Assembly (NCBI GenBank): GCA_015657395.1
Contig: JADLKI010000008.1
Coordinates: forward strand, 79,048-86,210
Length of the DNA stretch: 7,163 bases
Direction: 5' to 3'
Source: Spirochaetales bacterium
GTDB lineage: Bacteria > Spirochaetota > Spirochaetia > Treponematales > Rectinemataceae
Shown here: positions 6,596-7,163 of the stretch, one piece after another
How positions within the stretch are numbered: position 1 is the first letter of the stretch
Layout of the letters: each line of letters starts with the position of its first letter
Notes under the pieces: model-generated
Told to the model about the DNA's origin: nothing
Databases searched by the model: none
The model's input: only the letters and a program-made list of their open reading frames with translations
Made by a program: the position numbers and the translations under genes

Positions 6596-7163
6596 ATGAC
6601 CAGATATATAATCCGAAGGATTCTCATAGCAATCCCGTTCTGATCGGGATTTCTTTCATCGTCTCTGCGATGGTCTCCTTTGCGCCCGGTGATGCCATAA
6701 GCCTCATGCTGAGCAACGAGTCGGTCAATGTCGCCAATGTCACCAAGCTGAAGACGGAACTGGGGCTGGACAAGCCCTGGTATATCCAGTATGGCCGGTA
6801 CATGACGGGGCTCCTGAGAGGCGACATGGGGAGATCGATCCACTTCAACAGGCCTGTGTCGGAACTGATCGGAGAAAAAATCGGCAACACTGTCAAGCTT
6901 GCGCTCCTGTCGTGTCTCTTCGCCGTTGTCGTCTCGATTCCCCTCGGGGTGCTCGCCGCCGCAAAACGACGGTCGGTGTACGACTACTCCTCCAGCACGA
7001 TAGCGCTTATCGGTGTCTCCATGCCATCCTTCTTTCTCGGGATTCTTCTGATCCTCTTGTTCGGCCTGAAGCTGGGATGGCTTCCGATCCGCGGCCTGCC
7101 CTCCTACAATTCGACTCTGTGGAAGCAGTTGCGGCACCTTATCCTGCCTTCCATCACCCTCGG
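6596..7163 (+). CDS. ABC transporter permease (DppB/OppB type), frameshifted near codon 15 and cut by window end
   Basis: The ATG at 6596 opens with MTRYIIRRILIAIP, the classic N-terminus and first membrane helix of DppB/OppB permeases, but meets TGA at 6641. The family sequence resumes in another frame from 6640 (LIGISFIV) and stays open to the window end. It includes SFAPGDA, ELGLDKPWYIQYGRY, LRGDMGRSI, the helix around VKLALLSCLFAVVVSIPLGVL, and a segment ending LPSITLG where the EAA loop should begin. One extra base, for example a second G in CCG-TTC, would restore PVLIG as in the family. Upstream of 6637 the second frame encodes nothing permease-like, so the shift lies between 6635 and 6640. 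The product would form half of the inner-membrane channel with a second permease expected downstream. Ribosome-site match is modest (AGAGAAACGGGA). It is either a real null mutation or a sequencing/assembly error. Confidence 0.88.

Noticed and set aside
6577..7137. Minus-strand open frame opposite the permease
   Set aside because: The plus strand encodes unmistakable permease sequence over the whole stretch; the minus frame is Gln/Arg/Asp-rich antisense sequence with no motif.

Overview
The window is a GC-rich bacterial segment with short intergenic gaps. It carries glycan-degradation genes and the start of an oligopeptide/sugar-type ABC transporter operon. The transporter's binding protein has a Sec signal peptide ending in an AxA site and no lipobox cysteine, which points to a Gram-negative type envelope. 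Glycosidases, a Dpp/Opp-family importer and AAA/DUF4143 ATPases together would suit a fermentative, polysaccharide-using anaerobe such as a member of Spirochaetota. That assignment is an inference from gene content and no marker gene here proves it.

Left third (1-2817, + strand): a 5'-truncated GH43-type glycosidase is followed after three bases by a 704-residue six-hairpin (GH65/GH95-like) glycosidase-type protein with a strong Shine-Dalgarno. They look like one catabolic operon whose promoter lies to the left of the window.

Middle (2818-4931): the C-terminal remnant of a SPASM/twitch-type radical SAM protein lies on the minus strand, convergent to the glycosidases and missing its radical SAM core. 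Next comes a single minus-strand gene for an AAA ATPase with a DUF4143 nuclease-fold tail. It is bracketed by two perfect 53-bp direct repeats (3455-3507 and 4707-4759), each holding a 10-bp-stem hairpin. The left copy is placed to end the ATPase transcript. The right copy supplies the apparent -35 box of its promoter, with a -10 so close to the ATG that the mRNA would be leaderless or nearly so. This resembles a self-contained mobile or recombining single-gene cassette and is the most unusual part of the window.

Right third (4932-7163, + strand): a complete family 5 extracellular solute-binding protein gene is followed by a strong inverted repeat and then a DppB/OppB-type permease gene cut by the window end. 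The permease frame is broken by an apparent one-base deletion near codon 15. The binding protein captures ligand in the periplasm and the permease forms part of the inner-membrane channel; further permease and ATPase genes would be expected beyond the window. The nearby glycosidases make saccharide ligands conceivable, but the sequence does not fix the substrate.
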